Below the pieces are notes generated by a model, which saw nothing but the letters and a program-made list of their open reading frames with translations, was not told the origin of the DNA and searched no databases. Of a DNA stretch of 64,000 nt, positions 44,764 through 55,045 are shown piece after piece (position 1 is the stretch's first letter; each line of letters begins with the position of its first letter). This DNA comes from Sphingobacterium sp. SYP-B4668 (GTDB lineage: Bacteria; Bacteroidota; Bacteroidia; Sphingobacteriales; Sphingobacteriaceae). The stretch spans positions 2,852,001 to 2,916,000 of the forward strand of contig NZ_CP115483.1 in NCBI RefSeq assembly GCF_027627455.1, read 5' to 3'. Both the position numbers and the translations under genes were made by a program.

Positions 44764-47700
44764 TTAAAAACTGACTACCGCACCGATTGTATAGGTCCTG
44801 ACCATAGGATATTCGGCAGCGGACAGACTATTGTAGCCTGTATAATATCCTCCTGTCTGTGCTTCTGGGTCTACGCCAACAAATTTTGTAAAGGTGAATG
44901 GATTTTGTGTATCGATAAATAATCGGATATTCTTTACATAGTTGGAGATAACCTTATGCTGTTGTAGATTGAAATTATATCCAAGCGTGATGTTGCGTAC
45001 ACGTACAAACGATGCATCTTGAAGATCTTCTACATAGCCAACATCTCCAGGCAAGGCTACGGCTTTAGTGGAAGCGATACCTCTTCTTGTACCTTCTGTA
45101 TTATTCTGGGAATTCCAGATTTCAAAGGCGTATTGATTTGAATTTTTCGGCCCCGGATAATACAGGTCACCGACCATGGCCCAACTATACGCATAATTGC
45201 GCTTCCACTGACCTAACTGACCATACATGAAAATATCCAGATCGAAATTTTTATAATTGAATGTGTTGCCGAATCCAAGAATGATCTTAGGTTCTAGATT
45301 TCTCATTTTAACATCGTCTACCGTGATCTCGCTATCTCCGTTGTTGTCTTTTATGATGGGGTACCCGGGTTTCTGAGCATCTGGAGATAAACTTTTTTGG
45401 GATTCGGGCATATTGCTCCGATCACTATTGATGATACCATCAGTATCGTAATAATAATAAGCGTTCATGGGTTCGTAAAACCGCGCTCTGTATTCTTCAT
45501 AATAATGGTTTGGCTCACGCTTGACCCAGGTAGACTCGTAATGGGAAAGGGTGATTAGTGATTTCCATTGAAAAGAGGAAACTGATTTTATTTGATGGGT
45601 ATGGACACTCGCCTCCCAACCTGTCCGCATATAATGGCCGAAATTCATGGGTACAGTACCACTTGAACTCAGAGGCGAAGCGGGATCGCTGCCCAGTAAA
45701 TCGGTGATATCATTCCGAAATACATCAAAACTCCCGGTTACTCTATTCGCAAACAAACTAAAGTCTACGCCTATATTTTTCATGGTAGTCTTTTGCCAAG
45801 ATACATCTGGATAATCTGGTCCACTTAAAAGATAAGGAATATAGGTCACGGAATTATTGGAAAATTTGATAAACTGACTGGCGACGTAATAGGTGCCATA
45901 CAAACTAGAACCTAAATTGTCACTACCTGTCTCTCCCCAACTCCCTCGCAACTTAAGTTGATCTACCCAACTAACACCCGCTAAGAAATGTTCGTTGCTG
46001 ATCTTCCATGCTGCTGATAGAGATGGAAAATAGCCATATTTCTTACCTGGGAAAAACTTGTCTGTACCGTCTCTACGCAAAGTCCCGGATATGATATACC
46101 TGTCTTTAAAATCAACTCCTGCCCTGACAAATTGGGACCTTCTCTCGCTTCCGCTTCGGGAGGAGGTAGGAAAATATTCGCCTTCTGCTGCAGCAATATT
46201 GTCGGCTCCAATATTGTCGTTAATTTGCTGGTAATCGATTTCCAAACCTTGACCACTTTGCAGGTATTTACCCATGCCGGCAACGGCTTCTACACGCCAT
46301 TGCTCGTTGATTTTTTTATTGAATGATAAGGTGGATTCAAAGGTTTGGTGTTGTCGCTCAATATACCCCAGATGTCCTCTTGACTTATACATCTGAAAGA
46401 AATAGATATCGGATGGTATGTATAAATCACGATTGGTATTTTCTTTGTTCAGACCATAAATGACCCTTCCTTTCAACACATCTTTAATAACATCAATATC
46501 GGTTGCAAAATTTAAATAATAGCCATTTGATCGGGTATTGTCCTTGATCTTGACCATCTCTGCTGGATTAGGAAAATTCTGGTAGATACTTGCCTTACCA
46601 TCTGCACCATATACGGGCAGGTATGAGGGATATGTCAATGCCGATTGAAGTGACCCGGAACCGTGACCTCCTGAACCTCCTTCGGCACTGGAGTTGGTAA
46701 AGTAATTTTGATTGATATTAGCAATTGCGGTCAGTTTTAAAAAAGGAAAGAGTTGAGCTGAAAGATTGGAGCGCATGGTGTAACGCTTAAGACCGGAATT
46801 GACCACGGTACCATCTTGGTTGAAATAGTTGCCAGATAGATAATAATTGTATGACTTGGTACCGCCCGATAGCATGATGTTTTGATTCGTAATGCTTCCA
46901 TTCTTCAATACATGGTCTAACCAGTCGGTTGTAGTGGCAGCCTGGATGTCGTCTGGTGTAAATTGTGGTATCCAATTATGATCAAATGCATGCGGGCCAT
47001 AGGGATACATCTCATGGGTAAACAGGTAATTTTCCTTATTAAAAAGATTGGCAAGATTCATATAATCTTGTCCATTCAATGGTTTTAGATAAGGGTAATT
47101 TTTAACGACAGAATGTGAGCCATCGTAGCTGATTCTTGGTGAAGATTCTGTTCCTTTCTTGGTTGTAATCAAAATTACACCATTGGCTGCACCAATACCA
47201 TAAATCGCAGCCGAAGCATCTTTTAGTATTTCGATCGACTCAATGTCGTTTGGATTTAACCCAGCCAATCCGCCTCTGCGTATAGAATTGGGGACATCTG
47301 TGGAGCCGGATCCTACTTCTAACTGTCCGCCCGGCATCATGATGCCATCGACAATATAGATGGGCGGACCTGCACCTCGTATGGACAAATTAACGTCTCC
47401 TCCTGGCTGGGGACTGCTCAAGGTGGCTTGTAATCCTGCGGCTCGTCCTAAAAGCATTTGCGACATATTACTAATGGCTGCTTTTGAAATATTATCAGGC
47501 TTTACGGTGGATACGGCTGTAGTTAGGTTTTTTCTTAAAGCCGTACCATAGCCTACGACAACTACTTCATTGAGGTTATTCAAAGAACTTTTAAGCTGAA
47601 TTTCGACTTGATCACTGCTAGATATAATCTGCTCCAGGCTCTCAAACCCGATGCTGCTGAATGCTAGCACTTTGTCGGTTGGTGAAACCTTAATCTTAAA

Positions 47701-48249
47701 ATGACCCTGTTGATCAGATTTTGTCTGCATATTGGCCCCCTTTACCTGTATGGTAACGCCTGCAATTGCTTTGCCTTGATCGTCCTTAACGATACCCGCT
47801 ATTTCTCTTTCTTGAACAACTACGGGCAATTGATAGGTATCTTTTCCTTTAACAGAGGGGGCTTCTATTTTAGTTCTTCTATGGACTAAAATAGTTTTAT
47901 CATCTAACGTATATTCGTAGGGTTGATCTTTAAATAATACGTCCATCAGTTGGTTTATACCGACTGATTTAACAGAAAGTGTCACAGGTTTTGCCGCTTT
48001 GAGATCTTCTAAATTATATAAAACCACATAGGGAGTCTGTTTTTCGATCAATTGGAATATTTTGGCTATAGTCGTTGACTTTACTTCCAACGAAATAACT
48101 TGAGAATAGCTTTTGGCCTGTATATGGATACAAAAGCAACATATTAAAGGACAAACTATTTTAAAGATCATAATCGTTTTCTTTAAAAATGATAAGGGTA
48201 GTTTTCTTCGGGGCAGGAATATGCTTTCCTTTCCTCGCATTTTTTTCAT
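44764..48249 (-). CDS. SusC/RagA TonB-dependent transporter with STN signalling domain
   Basis: A 1161-residue outer membrane transporter. Order: signal peptide (about 26-49), STN secretin/TonB domain (about 50-125: SLEVKSTTIAKIFQLIEKQTPYVVLYN), carboxypeptidase-D-like sandwich (about 150-225), plug (SNMSQMLLGRAAGLQ, SIRGAGPPIYIVDGIMMPGG, SIEILKDASAAIYG), and the barrel ending RTYTIGAVVSF. The STN domain signals occupancy to the FecR anti-sigma encoded just upstream, which releases the ECF sigma factor. ATG at 48249 gives the longest form; ATG at 48168 would give a shorter signal peptide. Part of a sigma-FecR-susCD locus. Confidence 0.95.
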   Translation of the reverse strand: MKKMRGKESIFLPRRKLPLSFLKKTIMIFKIVCPLICCFCIHIQAKSYSQVISLEVKSTTIAKIFQLIEKQTPYVVLYNLEDLKAAKPVTLSVKSVGINQLMDVLFKDQPYEYTLDDKTILVHRRTKIEAPSVKGKDTYQLPVVVQEREIAGIVKDDQGKAIAGVTIQVKGANMQTKSDQQGHFKIKVSPTDKVLAFSSIGFESLEQIISSSDQVEIQLKSSLNNLNEVVVVGYGTALRKNLTTAVSTVKPDNISKAAISNMSQMLLGRAAGLQATLSSPQPGGDVNLSIRGAGPPIYIVDGIMMPGGQLEVGSGSTDVPNSIRRGGLAGLNPNDIESIEILKDASAAIYGIGAANGVILITTKKGTESSPRISYDGSHSVVKNYPYLKPLNGQDYMNLANLFNKENYLFTHEMYPYGPHAFDHNWIPQFTPDDIQAATTTDWLDHVLKNGSITNQNIMLSGGTKSYNYYLSGNYFNQDGTVVNSGLKRYTMRSNLSAQLFPFLKLTAIANINQNYFTNSSAEGGSGGHGSGSLQSALTYPSYLPVYGADGKASIYQNFPNPAEMVKIKDNTRSNGYYLNFATDIDVIKDVLKGRVIYGLNKENTNRDLYIPSDIYFFQMYKSRGHLGYIERQHQTFESTLSFNKKINEQWRVEAVAGMGKYLQSGQGLEIDYQQINDNIGADNIAAAEGEYFPTSSRSGSERRSQFVRAGVDFKDRYIISGTLRRDGTDKFFPGKKYGYFPSLSAAWKISNEHFLAGVSWVDQLKLRGSWGETGSDNLGSSLYGTYYVASQFIKFSNNSVTYIPYLLSGPDYPDVSWQKTTMKNIGVDFSLFANRVTGSFDVFRNDITDLLGSDPASPLSSSGTVPMNFGHYMRTGWEASVHTHQIKSVSSFQWKSLITLSHYESTWVKREPNHYYEEYRARFYEPMNAYYYYDTDGIINSDRSNMPESQKSLSPDAQKPGYPIIKDNNGDSEITVDDVKMRNLEPKIILGFGNTFNYKNFDLDIFMYGQLGQWKRNYAYSWAMVGDLYYPGPKNSNQYAFEIWNSQNNTEGTRRGIASTKAVALPGDVGYVEDLQDASFVRVRNITLGYNFNLQQHKVISNYVKNIRLFIDTQNPFTFTKFVGVDPEAQTGGYYTGYNSLSAAEYPMVRTYTIGAVVSF

Positions 48250-48320
48250 AATTTTGATTTGCTAAGGTTTACTATTAAAATATGAGTCCATTCTATTTTA
48301 GCGTGTATCCTAAGTATATG

Positions 48321-48349
48321 GCTGGGGCAGTGCGGTCAACACGCCCAGC
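48321..48349. other. Hairpin in the FecR-SusC intergenic region
   Basis: GCTGGG and CCCAGC pair around a 17-base loop with some inner pairing. It lies between the FecR stop and the SusC start. It may attenuate read-through from sigma/FecR into susCD or merely be a weak terminator. Confidence 0.35.
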
Positions 48350-48416
48350 TTTCTTTGATACAACACTTAAGCTTAAGTAGGTGCTGCTTTCATATAATGA
48401 TTGTTTTGGTTATCTA

Positions 48417-49619
48417 TTATTTTTTAGGATTAAGATCGTCATATAACAATAGGGTGCGATTGGTCTGAAATTCTGATTTTAAGTTAAACTCTTGCTCAAT
48501 GAAATGGACAAAAGTTGACAACTTGACGCCTCTACTCATTTTCCCCCCTAAATAGCCGTTAAGTTTCTTTCCTTTATAAATTACTTTGATGTCATACCAG
48601 CGTTCAATTTGTTTTAAAGATTCTTCAATACTGATCGCATGAAAATTGAAATATCCATTCTTCCATGATACGATGGCTTCGGTATCTACAGGGTGTACCT
48701 GCATCTTCTTATCTGCTCCATAGACGATTTGCTCGCCGGGTGACAACACAATCGTTGCACCTGAGGGATCGATAGTACGCACGCGCACGGAACCTGTCAG
48801 CAATGTGGTTTTACTGTTTTCTTCATTTTTGTAGTCATTGACATTGAAGGTGGTTCCGAGAACTTCAATCTGCTGCTCTCTTGTATGAACAATGAATGGC
48901 CTATTTTTCTCTTTAGCAACCTCAAAATAGACTTCACCTTCTATTTTTACTTCTCTATAATCTTTATTAAAAGTAGAGGGATATGTAATTGCAGAACCTG
49001 CATTCAGCCATATTTTGGTGCCGTCTTGAAGTACGGCAGAATAGGTCCCTCCATTCGGAGTGGTCAAGGTGACTGTTTCATTATGGGCAAGATGTCTAAT
49101 CTCTGTTCCATCCCCATAAGTAATCTGATCGGTATGCTGGACAACCTGCGAATTTGTGCCATCCAACGCCAGTGTCTCTCCGTTAGATAAGGTAAGTAAG
49201 GCTTGATTTGACCCAGGCATAATATCTTGAACCTGTAGGTTAATATCCACCATATTGTCGGACAATTTTTGATCGCGGGATGCCCAATATAGGGCACTTC
49301 CAATACCTATGCATACGACTATAGCTGCTGCGTAGCGAGACCATATAGGAAATTTTCTGATGCGTGGTGTAGACGCTATAGCGCTATCTAGTCGCTCTTG
49401 GATAGTCAACCAAGTATTATCGACTATACGGGCAGCTTTTAGGCGAAGGTCATTTGTAGCCTCTTCTCTACTCATGAAATGCGCTTCAAACAAGACGTCG
49501 ATAGCTGGATCGATTGGGTCAGCTAGCATATAGGTATATAATGTATCTATATCTTCTGGCGATGCATTGCCAGCGAAATATCGTTCCAAAAGTGCTGAAA
49601 TGTGTTCCTTATTTTCCAT
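48417..49619 (-). CDS. FecR-family anti-sigma factor
   Basis: A 400-residue inner membrane protein. The N-terminal cytoplasmic part (about 1-88) binds the sigma factor and one helix spans the membrane (about 92-113, IWSRYAAAIVVCIGIGSALYW). The FecR domain (about 185-290) contains TPNGGTYSAVLQDGTKIWLNAGSAITYPSTF and GEVYFEV. A C-terminal STN-like/DUF4974 domain (about 320-390: NFHAISIEESLKQIERWYDIKVIY) contacts SusC. Partner of the sigma factor encoded 94 bp upstream. Confidence 0.93.
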   Translation of the reverse strand: MENKEHISALLERYFAGNASPEDIDTLYTYMLADPIDPAIDVLFEAHFMSREEATNDLRLKAARIVDNTWLTIQERLDSAIASTPRIRKFPIWSRYAAAIVVCIGIGSALYWASRDQKLSDNMVDINLQVQDIMPGSNQALLTLSNGETLALDGTNSQVVQHTDQITYGDGTEIRHLAHNETVTLTTPNGGTYSAVLQDGTKIWLNAGSAITYPSTFNKDYREVKIEGEVYFEVAKEKNRPFIVHTREQQIEVLGTTFNVNDYKNEENSKTTLLTGSVRVRTIDPSGATIVLSPGEQIVYGADKKMQVHPVDTEAIVSWKNGYFNFHAISIEESLKQIERWYDIKVIYKGKKLNGYLGGKMSRGVKLSTFVHFIEQEFNLKSEFQTNRTLLLYDDLNPKK

Positions 49620-49713
49620 GCAGTTGGTCTATAGTTTTTTCCGTGTATGTATCTAATACACTTAAAAAAAGAAAACTAACAGCTTGAGAGAAAAAAAAGA
49701 TTGTTTTTTTTGA

Positions 49714-50292
49714 CTAGTACAATAAATAAAATAGCACTAGATGGAGATAATGTGGTTTTAACACGTGTTTTAAATGCTTATTAGCAGCCTGGAGGTGCTG
49801 ATTTATAGCGGAGTAACTTATATTCAACTCTTCACTTATTTCCTTATAACTCTTGCCTTCAATGCGATGTAAAACAAATACTTGTCGCTGCCTGTCCGTT
49901 AAAAATTGAAGTGCTTTTTCCAATATATTACTACAATCCTTTTTAAATAAATTCTCTTCGATGGGATTATAAAATTCATTATTTACTAACGAGCTGCGAT
50001 AGCGTTGATCCATCAATGAACTTCGAAACTTATTTAAAGAAATATTTTTGGCAATTTTATAAATGTAAGCATTAAAGGATAAGGCTGGGTCAATTGACGC
50101 TCTATTTTCCCATAGTTTAAGAAAAACGTCTTGAAGAACATCCTGGGCCAATTCTTCAGACTTTAACAACTGTATCAGTTTAATGGCAATTTTATGGGCA
50201 TACTTTGAATAAATAACCTCAAAGGCTTTCTTATCTCCATGCTTGAGCAGGGTAAGAATCTCTTGTTCATTAAATTCAGAGGCATTACTCAC
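49714..50292 (-). CDS. ECF RNA polymerase sigma-70 factor
   Basis: A 192-residue sigma factor: region 2 (QDVLQDVFLKLWENRASIDP, FNAYIYKIAKNISLNKFR) and region 4 (ALQFLTDRQRQVFVLHRIEGKSYKEISEELNISYSAINQHLQAAN). The pairing with FecR and SusC/D places it in the cell-surface signalling class that switches on the polysaccharide-utilisation operon. The C-terminal tail is hydrophobic (LVLFYLLY). Confidence 0.93.
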   Translation of the reverse strand: MSNASEFNEQEILTLLKHGDKKAFEVIYSKYAHKIAIKLIQLLKSEELAQDVLQDVFLKLWENRASIDPALSFNAYIYKIAKNISLNKFRSSLMDQRYRSSLVNNEFYNPIEENLFKKDCSNILEKALQFLTDRQRQVFVLHRIEGKSYKEISEELNISYSAINQHLQAANKHLKHVLKPHYLHLVLFYLLY

Positions 50293-50586
50293 AGTTTTGC
50301 TTATATCTAGGTCTTGGTTATTCTTTTTTAAGCCATAAATATAGTCGATATTTTTAAATCCATCACAAAAAATATAATTCTATTCAATTTTTTGATAATT
50401 CATCGGGATTAAGGGCTGCTTCAGCACGCGACATTCAACAGGAGCGCCGATTGTCGGATCAAAAAGCATTCGAAAGGGTGATATCTGGCTGGAAACAGCG
50501 GCACGCGTGCACTAGCTGACGTCTTTTCATTTCGTATGATAAACGTTTAATTAGGAAAGCTTTACTGCATTACAATTTGGGCGCCA
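50293..50586. other. Intergenic region with dispersed-motif copy 5
   Basis: It should carry the promoter of the sigma-FecR-susCD locus. The motif at 50494-50517 is next to the SWIM gene stop. No gene seen. Confidence 0.5.
50494..50517. repeat. Dispersed intergenic motif, copy 5
   Basis: ACAGCGGCACGCGTGCACTA followed by GCTG; same orientation as copies 3 and 4. Confidence 0.65.
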
Positions 50587-51924
50587 TTACTTGCCGTTTA
50601 ACATTTTGACTGCGAGGATATGCTTACAAAGCCCGCGCTGCCCTTGATGATTGGTAAACCAATTGCAGGTGCACTGATGCTTATCACCTTGAATGATAAC
50701 GGTGTGTTGGACGCCTGACCCATCGACTCGGGCTTCGATATATTCCGGATGATTTTTAATAAACTGAACACCTTCTGTAGCGACAAGCTTTTTCGCATTT
50801 TTTAACCGTGGATTTAACGCCAGGATACGCTCCATCTTAAACGGTAAGCGTCTATAGTAATGCTGGTGGCTGTGTAGATCATACCCCAATAACCCGATGG
50901 ATGAAAGGGATGCCGAAAGTGTATCCATGGTACCAAAGTCTACATCATGCTCGATGGATAACATAGTGGGATCGAATAACTCATTTGATTTGAGTAGGCC
51001 ATTGACGGCATGTACCCATTCATCAGGGACTGCTTTTATCATATTTTCCAACACATTGCCTTCTCCTGAAAATCCCCGATAACTGTCTGGTGATAGGGCC
51101 AATGTCAACCGCATCTTGCCAAAGTCAGCCACAAATGCGGCACTCTCCCCTCCTTTTTCCTGATAGACGAGCAGCTTGTCAGCGTAGGTAAGCAAACCCT
51201 CTAGTAAGCGCAGACGATGGATACCACCGATACGAACGGCATGGGCCGTATTAATGGGTGAGAATACAAATCGATTGGCCCGCTGGGTGAGGTAAAACTC
51301 GCCTTTGACATTTCCCTTGGGCATAGCCTGAAACAGTTGGATAAGCTGTATCTTATTCAGCTCAAATTGTAATTCCATACCTGCAAGGTATAACTGTACA
51401 GAAGTAAGACCTTTGATCCAACGTGGTGGTAGGGTGACTTTCTTTTCGGTGACCTTGGCTTTGTCGGTACTGATGGCAACTTCATTGCTGCCTACACCTA
51501 GGACCATCTTCTCGGTCTTCTTGACGGCATTCAAGGCGTTGAGCATAGGCTCATTAAAATCGACATTGGTGGTGCCACTAGCGATAAACTCACCATCAAT
51601 GGCATCTTCTAAGAGATCCAAGCGCGCGTAAACGCCATTACAGGAGGAGAATCCTTCAAAACGAATCTGATTGGTACCTGCGGATACGATCGGATCCCTA
51701 AGACTAGGTGGTATAGGTCCAAAACTAGATCGCACTACTTTTGAGAGCGTCAACAAGCATTTGGAAGTCAATAAGGGATCCGTCAGGCTTCCCCAAAAAA
51801 AACAAGGTACATTGGCAACTTCGGCCAATTCGGACTGATGTGCTAATACCAATTGTTGGATACCTGACTGCTGTATCAGCTGTGAATTTCTTGTGTAGTT
51901 AAGTGCTAAATCTTGCTCGGCCAT
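50587..51924 (-). CDS. SWIM zinc-finger protein
   Basis: A 445-residue cytosolic protein. The C-terminus has the SWIM finger CTCNWFTNHQGQRGLCKH (CxCx(n)CxH, about 420-437), a DNA- or protein-binding module. The larger N-terminal part (about 1-410) resembles the SWIM-associated domain found with WGR/MoxR/vWA gene clusters. It follows the WGR-domain gene by 4 bp. Known relatives with WGR proteins are proposed in NAD-linked or DNA-repair-related systems; function here is not established. Confidence 0.75.
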   Translation of the reverse strand: MAEQDLALNYTRNSQLIQQSGIQQLVLAHQSELAEVANVPCFFWGSLTDPLLTSKCLLTLSKVVRSSFGPIPPSLRDPIVSAGTNQIRFEGFSSCNGVYARLDLLEDAIDGEFIASGTTNVDFNEPMLNALNAVKKTEKMVLGVGSNEVAISTDKAKVTEKKVTLPPRWIKGLTSVQLYLAGMELQFELNKIQLIQLFQAMPKGNVKGEFYLTQRANRFVFSPINTAHAVRIGGIHRLRLLEGLLTYADKLLVYQEKGGESAAFVADFGKMRLTLALSPDSYRGFSGEGNVLENMIKAVPDEWVHAVNGLLKSNELFDPTMLSIEHDVDFGTMDTLSASLSSIGLLGYDLHSHQHYYRRLPFKMERILALNPRLKNAKKLVATEGVQFIKNHPEYIEARVDGSGVQHTVIIQGDKHQCTCNWFTNHQGQRGLCKHILAVKMLNGK

Positions 51925-51928
51925 ATTC

Positions 51929-54900
51929 TTATTTGTTTATTTTCTTCAAAATAGGTTGCAGACTCTTGTATATCGCTAAGTTCTTGAATACCGACTGCAG
52001 CTCTTTCGGAACGTGGTATTGTTCTTTACTCATGAGATCGTAATAGTATTCTATTACTTTCTTGAAATTGGTAGGCATTTTCTCCACAACGACATAGTGG
52101 ACAAGCGCGATATCCAACAGCTGTAACAACGCATTGTTGTGCTTGGAAGACATATCGCGACATTGTTCTAAAGTCTCTACAAAACGACCAATGGGTCCAT
52201 AGCCATGGCTTAAGAGTAGCCCCAAATGCGTACCTAGGATGGATACATCTAATCTATTATCACTAATGGAGGCCAAAAGAACCTCGACGGCCATAGCGCG
52301 CACTTCTTTCTCTTTATTGAAGATGGAGGTGGCTAGATACAGACTGGACTGCCCATCAAATCGAAAAAAATCATATAACATCTCTTTTAAATAGGCTGCC
52401 GGAAGCTTCCCCCCTACATCGCTCTTGCTATTGAGTCCGAGTGTCAAAAACATAGAGAGACTTTCGGTATTCTGCGGCATCAAACTGTGTAGGTAGGGAA
52501 TATCGGATTTGTTCAGATAGTAAGTGCCAACGGTATTATTGCCGCGATTATAGATGTCTTTATGATATAAGAAGGTGTCGACACTTTGCTTAAACATGGG
52601 GAGTGGATAGCTGAGCTGATCCCCATTGTACACACGTTCGGACTTCTTGGTGGCATAGTTGTAGCTATCGTAATAAGTAGGCTCCATTTTCAATGTTGGA
52701 CGGAAAGGCTCGGCGGCAAAAGGAATGTCTTTTAGGGAGGATTGATCAAACTCTTCAACGTGTTGGTCGGGATAATGTGTACGTGCTACGGTGGCCCATA
52801 CGCCAAGCCAAAGAAGTTCGTTTGAATCTTTCGACAGGAGTAAATTCTTCAACCATGACTGCTGCTGTGTCTTGATGGTCGTATCAAAACCTAAAGCATA
52901 GTTCAATATTTCTTGGACCCGTGGCTCCTTGACCTGCTGTATGAGTGGCTTGGCATGGTCTAGATCTTCGCGAACCGTACGACTGAGTGCGATAGATAAA
53001 TCCAAAAGATTTATCTCTACGTCAAGGTGTTGATAGTCCAAAATGCGCTGAACCAAAACGGACGGCGCAATCCAAAAGGGTTTATGGGTAGGTAGGCTCA
53101 ATAAAGGCAGCTCCAATCCAGCTATAAGGTGACGCTGCAGTTGCTCCATTTGACTCCCCATTAAGCCAATCCACTTGGAGTAGCTATTATAACGGTCCTT
53201 GTGCTGATATACGGTATTGGGCTTATAATGCATATTCAGAAATACGCTGGAAAAATAGTCGAAGCAAGAAGATTCGCTATAAATACTCGTCAACTGCTTG
53301 ATATAAGGGTCTAACTGCTTCTTATAATCTGTTGGGAAAATAGGGGTATACTGCACCCAGGCATTCATCAGTACCTCTATCTCTACGGGATCCGCACCTC
53401 CAATGACCTCGCCTATCTTAAAAAAGATGTCATTCCAAGTCTGCGGATAGACAAGGGCTTCGTTCAAAAGTCCGCGCTCCGATGGATGGTACTCGTAACG
53501 CTCATTTCCAGGGCCGCCTAATACCGCTAATATCTCATCTTCGGAATAGGCTTCTTCTTCTTGGAATAATAGCTGTAGATCAGTAGCGACAGCACCCATC
53601 ATCTGCAATCTATAAGATTGTAGCTTGTGTGCAAGCTCTTCGGAGGGTTGCTTCTGATATTTTAAAATAAACTTAGTCGCGCGCTCCTGCAATTGCAAAT
53701 CGGAGATCATAAACAGATCGGCCGCTAAAAGAACGAAACGGTCTTGTAACGCTGGCCGTTGTTTCAATAATTTATCGAATTGAATCAATAAAGTCTTGAG
53801 GCTTGCCTTAACATCACTCCGCATAAAGATGCCTTCGGCCCAATCTAGAAATTCTTGCAATTGAAAGTCGGGATGCGTGAAATAAGGCTTTAGATAGTCT
53901 ACCGTAAAATTAATGACTGCACTATGCTCGGCATGTAACAATGGAAAGAACGCCCGCTGATAGGCTATCACGGTATCTTCAGGCAGTTGCAACCGGTCGA
54001 TCAGCTTTCTAAAATAGCTTTTGAGATTGTTGTTCCAATTTTTGGTCTGTGCTTCCAGTGCGCCTGTGATAAGTAGTTCGCGCTCTATTTTGCCCGCATC
54101 CAGCAGTTTGTCGAACACCTTGTCCCAGAGCAGTTCATTAACGGTATTTTGGTGACTGTAATCCTGATAGATATTATGGATGTTTGATTCGTATTCAAAG
54201 ACTAAGGGAATATCTCGTTGAATAGTCAACTCATCTTCTGTCAAGACCTTAAAAATCTTATGGGATTCGTGGTAATCGAACCCGGAAATAGCACTTGCAT
54301 ACAGTTCGGGCTCGAACTCGACATGACCTAAGCTCTCTAAATGACGAAGGCTTGAATAACTGATACGTTGCCATTCATTGCGCTTGACCAATTGCAGCAG
54401 ATACGCTCCCAACCAATTGGGCTTGGCATAGGCCAGTACCTCCCCCACATCGGGGCTTTTAGCTTGTTCTAATAGTTCTTGAAAAATATCCCAATTACCG
54501 ATATCGGAACCTGAAAAAGTCGCCAAAGCGAGTAACTTGACAATACGTTGCTGCTCTTTGGTACCTCGAGTACCCCAATTGTACTGCGCTTTATTGCGAT
54601 AGACAGGATCATTGGAAAGATCGCTATAGTCTACCCAGTACCGCTTGGCTGTGCGAATTTCTTTTTTTAAGGCTTCTAAATGGCCTGCGGCATACTGCTC
54701 CAAATAGGGAATAATATCCTGCACCTTCCCCTCGCTTATGAGGGCCTTCATCGCCGCTATGGCTTCTTCTTTACGTTGGGCACTGGCGGTAGGTGGACGC
54801 GTGGATGCAGCGGTTGTTTTGGGGAGGGCCTCAACGCTGCCATCTTCTGAATATCCCTTTCTAGTCTTCTCGGCAATTAGCTTCTCGGCGTCCTTCAAAC

Positions 54901-55045
54901 AGGTTTCTTCTGAATCGAATGTCTTACTTTTCTGTTGGCCGGCGGTCCCATTTCGTCCATATGTAACCGTGTGGGTGCTGCCTGCGGTCTGTATTTCCCA
55001 AAATTTATCTGATGTACCGTCTATGTATTTTAGATGCTTAAACAT
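51929..55045 (-). CDS. Large WGR-domain protein
   Basis: A 1038-residue cytosolic protein. The N-terminal WGR domain (about 1-70: DKFWEIQTAGSTHTVTYGRNGTAG) is a nucleic-acid-sensing module also found in PARPs and MolR-like proteins. The rest is helical, HEAT-like, with no catalytic motif I recognise. It is the first gene of a pair with the SWIM protein (4 bp spacing). Related clusters often add MoxR ATPase and vWA genes; these are absent here, so the pair may act alone or with distant partners. Confidence 0.7.
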   Translation of the reverse strand: MFKHLKYIDGTSDKFWEIQTAGSTHTVTYGRNGTAGQQKSKTFDSEETCLKDAEKLIAEKTRKGYSEDGSVEALPKTTAASTRPPTASAQRKEEAIAAMKALISEGKVQDIIPYLEQYAAGHLEALKKEIRTAKRYWVDYSDLSNDPVYRNKAQYNWGTRGTKEQQRIVKLLALATFSGSDIGNWDIFQELLEQAKSPDVGEVLAYAKPNWLGAYLLQLVKRNEWQRISYSSLRHLESLGHVEFEPELYASAISGFDYHESHKIFKVLTEDELTIQRDIPLVFEYESNIHNIYQDYSHQNTVNELLWDKVFDKLLDAGKIERELLITGALEAQTKNWNNNLKSYFRKLIDRLQLPEDTVIAYQRAFFPLLHAEHSAVINFTVDYLKPYFTHPDFQLQEFLDWAEGIFMRSDVKASLKTLLIQFDKLLKQRPALQDRFVLLAADLFMISDLQLQERATKFILKYQKQPSEELAHKLQSYRLQMMGAVATDLQLLFQEEEAYSEDEILAVLGGPGNERYEYHPSERGLLNEALVYPQTWNDIFFKIGEVIGGADPVEIEVLMNAWVQYTPIFPTDYKKQLDPYIKQLTSIYSESSCFDYFSSVFLNMHYKPNTVYQHKDRYNSYSKWIGLMGSQMEQLQRHLIAGLELPLLSLPTHKPFWIAPSVLVQRILDYQHLDVEINLLDLSIALSRTVREDLDHAKPLIQQVKEPRVQEILNYALGFDTTIKTQQQSWLKNLLLSKDSNELLWLGVWATVARTHYPDQHVEEFDQSSLKDIPFAAEPFRPTLKMEPTYYDSYNYATKKSERVYNGDQLSYPLPMFKQSVDTFLYHKDIYNRGNNTVGTYYLNKSDIPYLHSLMPQNTESLSMFLTLGLNSKSDVGGKLPAAYLKEMLYDFFRFDGQSSLYLATSIFNKEKEVRAMAVEVLLASISDNRLDVSILGTHLGLLLSHGYGPIGRFVETLEQCRDMSSKHNNALLQLLDIALVHYVVVEKMPTNFKKVIEYYYDLMSKEQYHVPKELQSVFKNLAIYKSLQPILKKINK

